37,678 nucleotides of DNA, from the NCBI GenBank assembly GCA_017994695.1, contig JAGOKF010000036.1, forward strand, positions 1-37,678, read 5' to 3'. The notes below the pieces were generated by a model that was not told the DNA's origin, made no database searches, and was given only the letters and a program-made list of their open reading frames with translations. Below are positions 36,036 to 37,678 of this stretch, one piece after another. The position numbers were made by a program, and so were the translations under genes. Source of the DNA: Myxococcota bacterium (GTDB lineage: Bacteria; Myxococcota_A; UBA9042; DTJE01). Position 1 is the stretch's first letter. Every line of letters starts with the position of its first letter.

Positions 36036-37456
36036 CCAGGAACGCGTTGCCCTCCGGGACGGACTTCCGGGTCCTGGTGGTCGATGACGAGGTGCTGTTC
36101 GCCCGGGCGCTGGCCAAGACGATTGCCCGGCACGGCATGGCCTGCGAGGTGGCCCACACGGCCTCGGAGGCCGTGGCCCAGGCATCCCGGGGGCGGTTCG
36201 ACGCGGTGCTGCTGGACCACAAGCTCCCCGACGGGGACGGGATCCGGCTGGTGCCGGTCCTGCGGGCCCGGATGCCCGACGCGGTGATGCTGGTGATGAC
36301 GGCCTTCGAGGCCATTCCCAGTGCGATCCAGGCCATCCGGCTCGGGGCCGAGGACTACCTGGTCAAGCAGGCCTCGATGGACCCCCTGGTGAACGCAGTG
36401 CTGGAGGTCCGGCGACGGCTGGCGCTGCGGTCGCCAGGTGGCGAGGACGCGGCCGGGGGCCTGCTGGGCCGGAGTCCCGGGATCCGGGCCGCCCGGGAAC
36501 TGCTGTCCCGGGCCGGGGCGCTGCCCGAGATGACGGTCCTGCTGCTGGGGGAGAGCGGGACGGGCAAGGAGGTGGCGGCCCGGTGGATGCACGAGAGGCA
36601 CGCGCCCCCCGGGAGTCCCTTCGTGCCGGTGGACTGCGTGGCGATGCCCGCGAGTCTGGCCGAGAGCCTGCTGTTCGGCCACGAGAAAGGGGCCTTCACC
36701 GGGGCCGACCGGGCGGCGACGGGGGCCTTCGAGGCGGCGGGCGAGGGGACGGTCTTCCTGGACGAGATCGGGGACATGGACCTGGCCCTCCAGGGGAAAC
36801 TGCTGCGGGTGCTGGAGTCCCGGGAGTTCACCCGGGTCGGGAGCGTCCGCCGCCTGCCGGTCCGGGCCCGGATCGTCGCCGCGACCCACCGGGACCTCGA
36901 CCAGATGGTGCGGGAGGGGACCTTCCGGTTCGACCTGTTCCAGCGCCTGGCGGTCTATCCGATCTCCCTGCCGCCCCTGCGGGATCGGGAGCGGGACGTG
37001 CTGCTGCTGGCGGAGCATTTCATCGAGGTCACCGCCCGGCGCCTGGGAAGGGTCCCCGAACCCCTGTCCCCGGCGGTGGAGGAGGCTTTGCTGCGCTACG
37101 ACTTTCCCGGGAACGTGCGGGAACTGAAACACCTGCTGGAACGGGCCCTGATCCTGGGCGACTCGGGCCGGGTCGAACTGCGCCACCTCCCCGAGCGGCT
37201 GTGGTCCCCGGCGGGCGACGGCTCCGGAGCGGCGTTTCAGGGAACGGGCGGAAGAACCGGTTCCCAGGACCGTCCCGTGGCGAGTCCGCGGGCGGCCGGT
37301 TCCCTGGAGGAGATGGAGCGCAGGGCGATCCTGGAGGCCCTGGACCGGGCCCGAGGGGTGAAGGCCGAGGCGGCCCGCCAACTGGGCATCAGCCGCTTTC
37401 GGCTGCTCCGGCGGATGGCCCGCCTGGGCCTCAGGTCCGCCGACCCGGAACCCTGA
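36032..37456 (+). CDS. NtrC-family sigma54-dependent response regulator
   Basis: This encodes 474 residues. The receiver domain has the DD pair near 19-20, phosphoacceptor Asp62 and Lys112. The AAA+ domain (about 143-370) has GESGTGKE (Walker A), GAFTGA (220-225, the sigma54-contact loop) intact, and VFLDEIGDMD (Walker B). A short Fis-type DNA-binding helix-turn-helix ends the protein (GVKAEAARQLGISRFRLLRR). It is therefore expected to activate sigma54 promoters after phosphorylation by the adjacent kinase. A candidate sigma54 promoter exists in this window at 3554, but regulation across 30 kb is not shown. Confidence 0.93.
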   Translation: MTRNALPSGTDFRVLVVDDEVLFARALAKTIARHGMACEVAHTASEAVAQASRGRFDAVLLDHKLPDGDGIRLVPVLRARMPDAVMLVMTAFEAIPSAIQAIRLGAEDYLVKQASMDPLVNAVLEVRRRLALRSPGGEDAAGGLLGRSPGIRAARELLSRAGALPEMTVLLLGESGTGKEVAARWMHERHAPPGSPFVPVDCVAMPASLAESLLFGHEKGAFTGADRAATGAFEAAGEGTVFLDEIGDMDLALQGKLLRVLESREFTRVGSVRRLPVRARIVAATHRDLDQMVREGTFRFDLFQRLAVYPISLPPLRDRERDVLLLAEHFIEVTARRLGRVPEPLSPAVEEALLRYDFPGNVRELKHLLERALILGDSGRVELRHLPERLWSPAGDGSGAAFQGTGGRTGSQDRPVASPRAAGSLEEMERRAILEALDRARGVKAEAARQLGISRFRLLRRMARLGLRSADPEP

Positions 37457-37528
37457 CCCGCCTCCTGCGCCTCTGCCCCCCGGCAGTCACTTCTTGGGCG
37501 ACCTCGAGGCCGCAGGGGGCATCATGGG

Positions 37529-37605
37529 GTTACAGTTGAACGGCACGACCCGGTCCAAACCGGGTAGATCCGTTACAGGTCAGCCCGGGCAGATGGGTGA
37601 CACTT
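37529..37605 (+). repeat. Direct repeats and a small palindrome, possible end of a mobile element
   Basis: GTTACAG occurs at 37529-37535 and 37572-37578. Between them, ACCCGGT and ACCGGGT (37548-37565) form a 7-bp stem with a 4-nt loop, and GGTGACAC follows near 37596. The pattern of repeated TTACA/TGACA motifs just before a transposase start is what I recall from IS481/IS21-like ends. No terminal inverted repeat can be checked because the other end is outside the window. Confidence 0.35.
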
Positions 37606-37636
37606 GGAGGCATCGGATGGAGCGAGGAGCCCGGCG

Positions 37637-37678
37637 ATGCCATGGAGGTATCGAAGCATCATGGACGCGCGGATGGAG
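37637..37678 (+). CDS. IS481-family transposase, first 14 codons (truncated by window edge)
   Basis: The frame reads MPWRYRSIMDARME and runs off the window. It fits the typical start of IS481-family DDE transposases (MPW followed by M-D-x-R-x-E). GAGGAG lies 7 nt upstream of the ATG, a good ribosome site. Only 14 residues are visible, so the family call rests on that motif alone. Confidence 0.6.
   Translation, partial: MPWRYRSIMDARME

Noticed and set aside
37548-37565. Palindrome read as terminator of the two-component operon
   Set aside because: It has no U-tract, is about 90 nt after the stop, and sits among the putative mobile-element repeats.

Overview
The window is about 70% G+C, almost wholly coding, and from a Gram-negative bacterium. 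Outer-membrane beta-barrels, about ten lipoproteins with Asp/Pro/Gly-rich linkers, MopE-type CNGIDDDC repeats, twitching-motility ATPases and a sigma54-type regulator suggest Myxococcota or a neighbouring uncultured deltaproteobacterial lineage. That assignment is inference from gene content; there is no rRNA or tRNA in the window.

Layout. 1-1178: the end of an M28 peptidase and a small membrane protein. 1181-3413 (minus): nifU-nifS, an NIF-type Fe-S assembly operon with no nitrogenase genes beside it. 3555-6200 (plus): a sigma54-type promoter followed by two related outer-membrane barrel proteins. 6230-8745 (minus): a 681-residue protein ending in an anthrax-lethal-factor-like zinc protease domain, translationally coupled to a small lipoprotein. 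8932-10972 (minus): nrfH-nrfA, ammonia-forming nitrite reductase. 11132-16963 (minus): five lipoproteins (a two-DTG aspartyl protease with a PDZ domain, three of unknown function, and a MopE-repeat/C-type-lectin protein). 17132-22219 (plus): metY-metX-thrA, which makes homoserine and homocysteine. 22336-25244 (plus): two PilT-like ATPases, the first with an N-terminal HEAT-repeat extension. 25254-33895: a carbohydrate-related region with a GH92 mannosidase, a PfkB sugar kinase, a metallo-beta-lactamase-fold hydrolase, a beta-propeller lipoprotein with a non-ATG start, and a GH106 rhamnosidase. 33946-37456 (plus): a Cys-rich mini-lipoprotein, a GAF-PAS histidine kinase and an NtrC-type regulator, all coupled by ATGA overlaps. 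37637-37678: the first codons of what looks like an IS481-family transposase.

Genes are packed tightly. Six gene pairs overlap as ATGA, and four convergent pairs are separated by 2-29 nt with no recognisable intrinsic terminator. The most unusual locus is 6230-8745. It combines a lethal-factor-like catalytic centre (HEVGH, then Y-x6-E), a peptidoglycan-binding module, a short N-terminal motif that I recall from contractile-injection-associated proteins, no signal peptide, and a helical insertion of about 190 residues between the zinc ligands.
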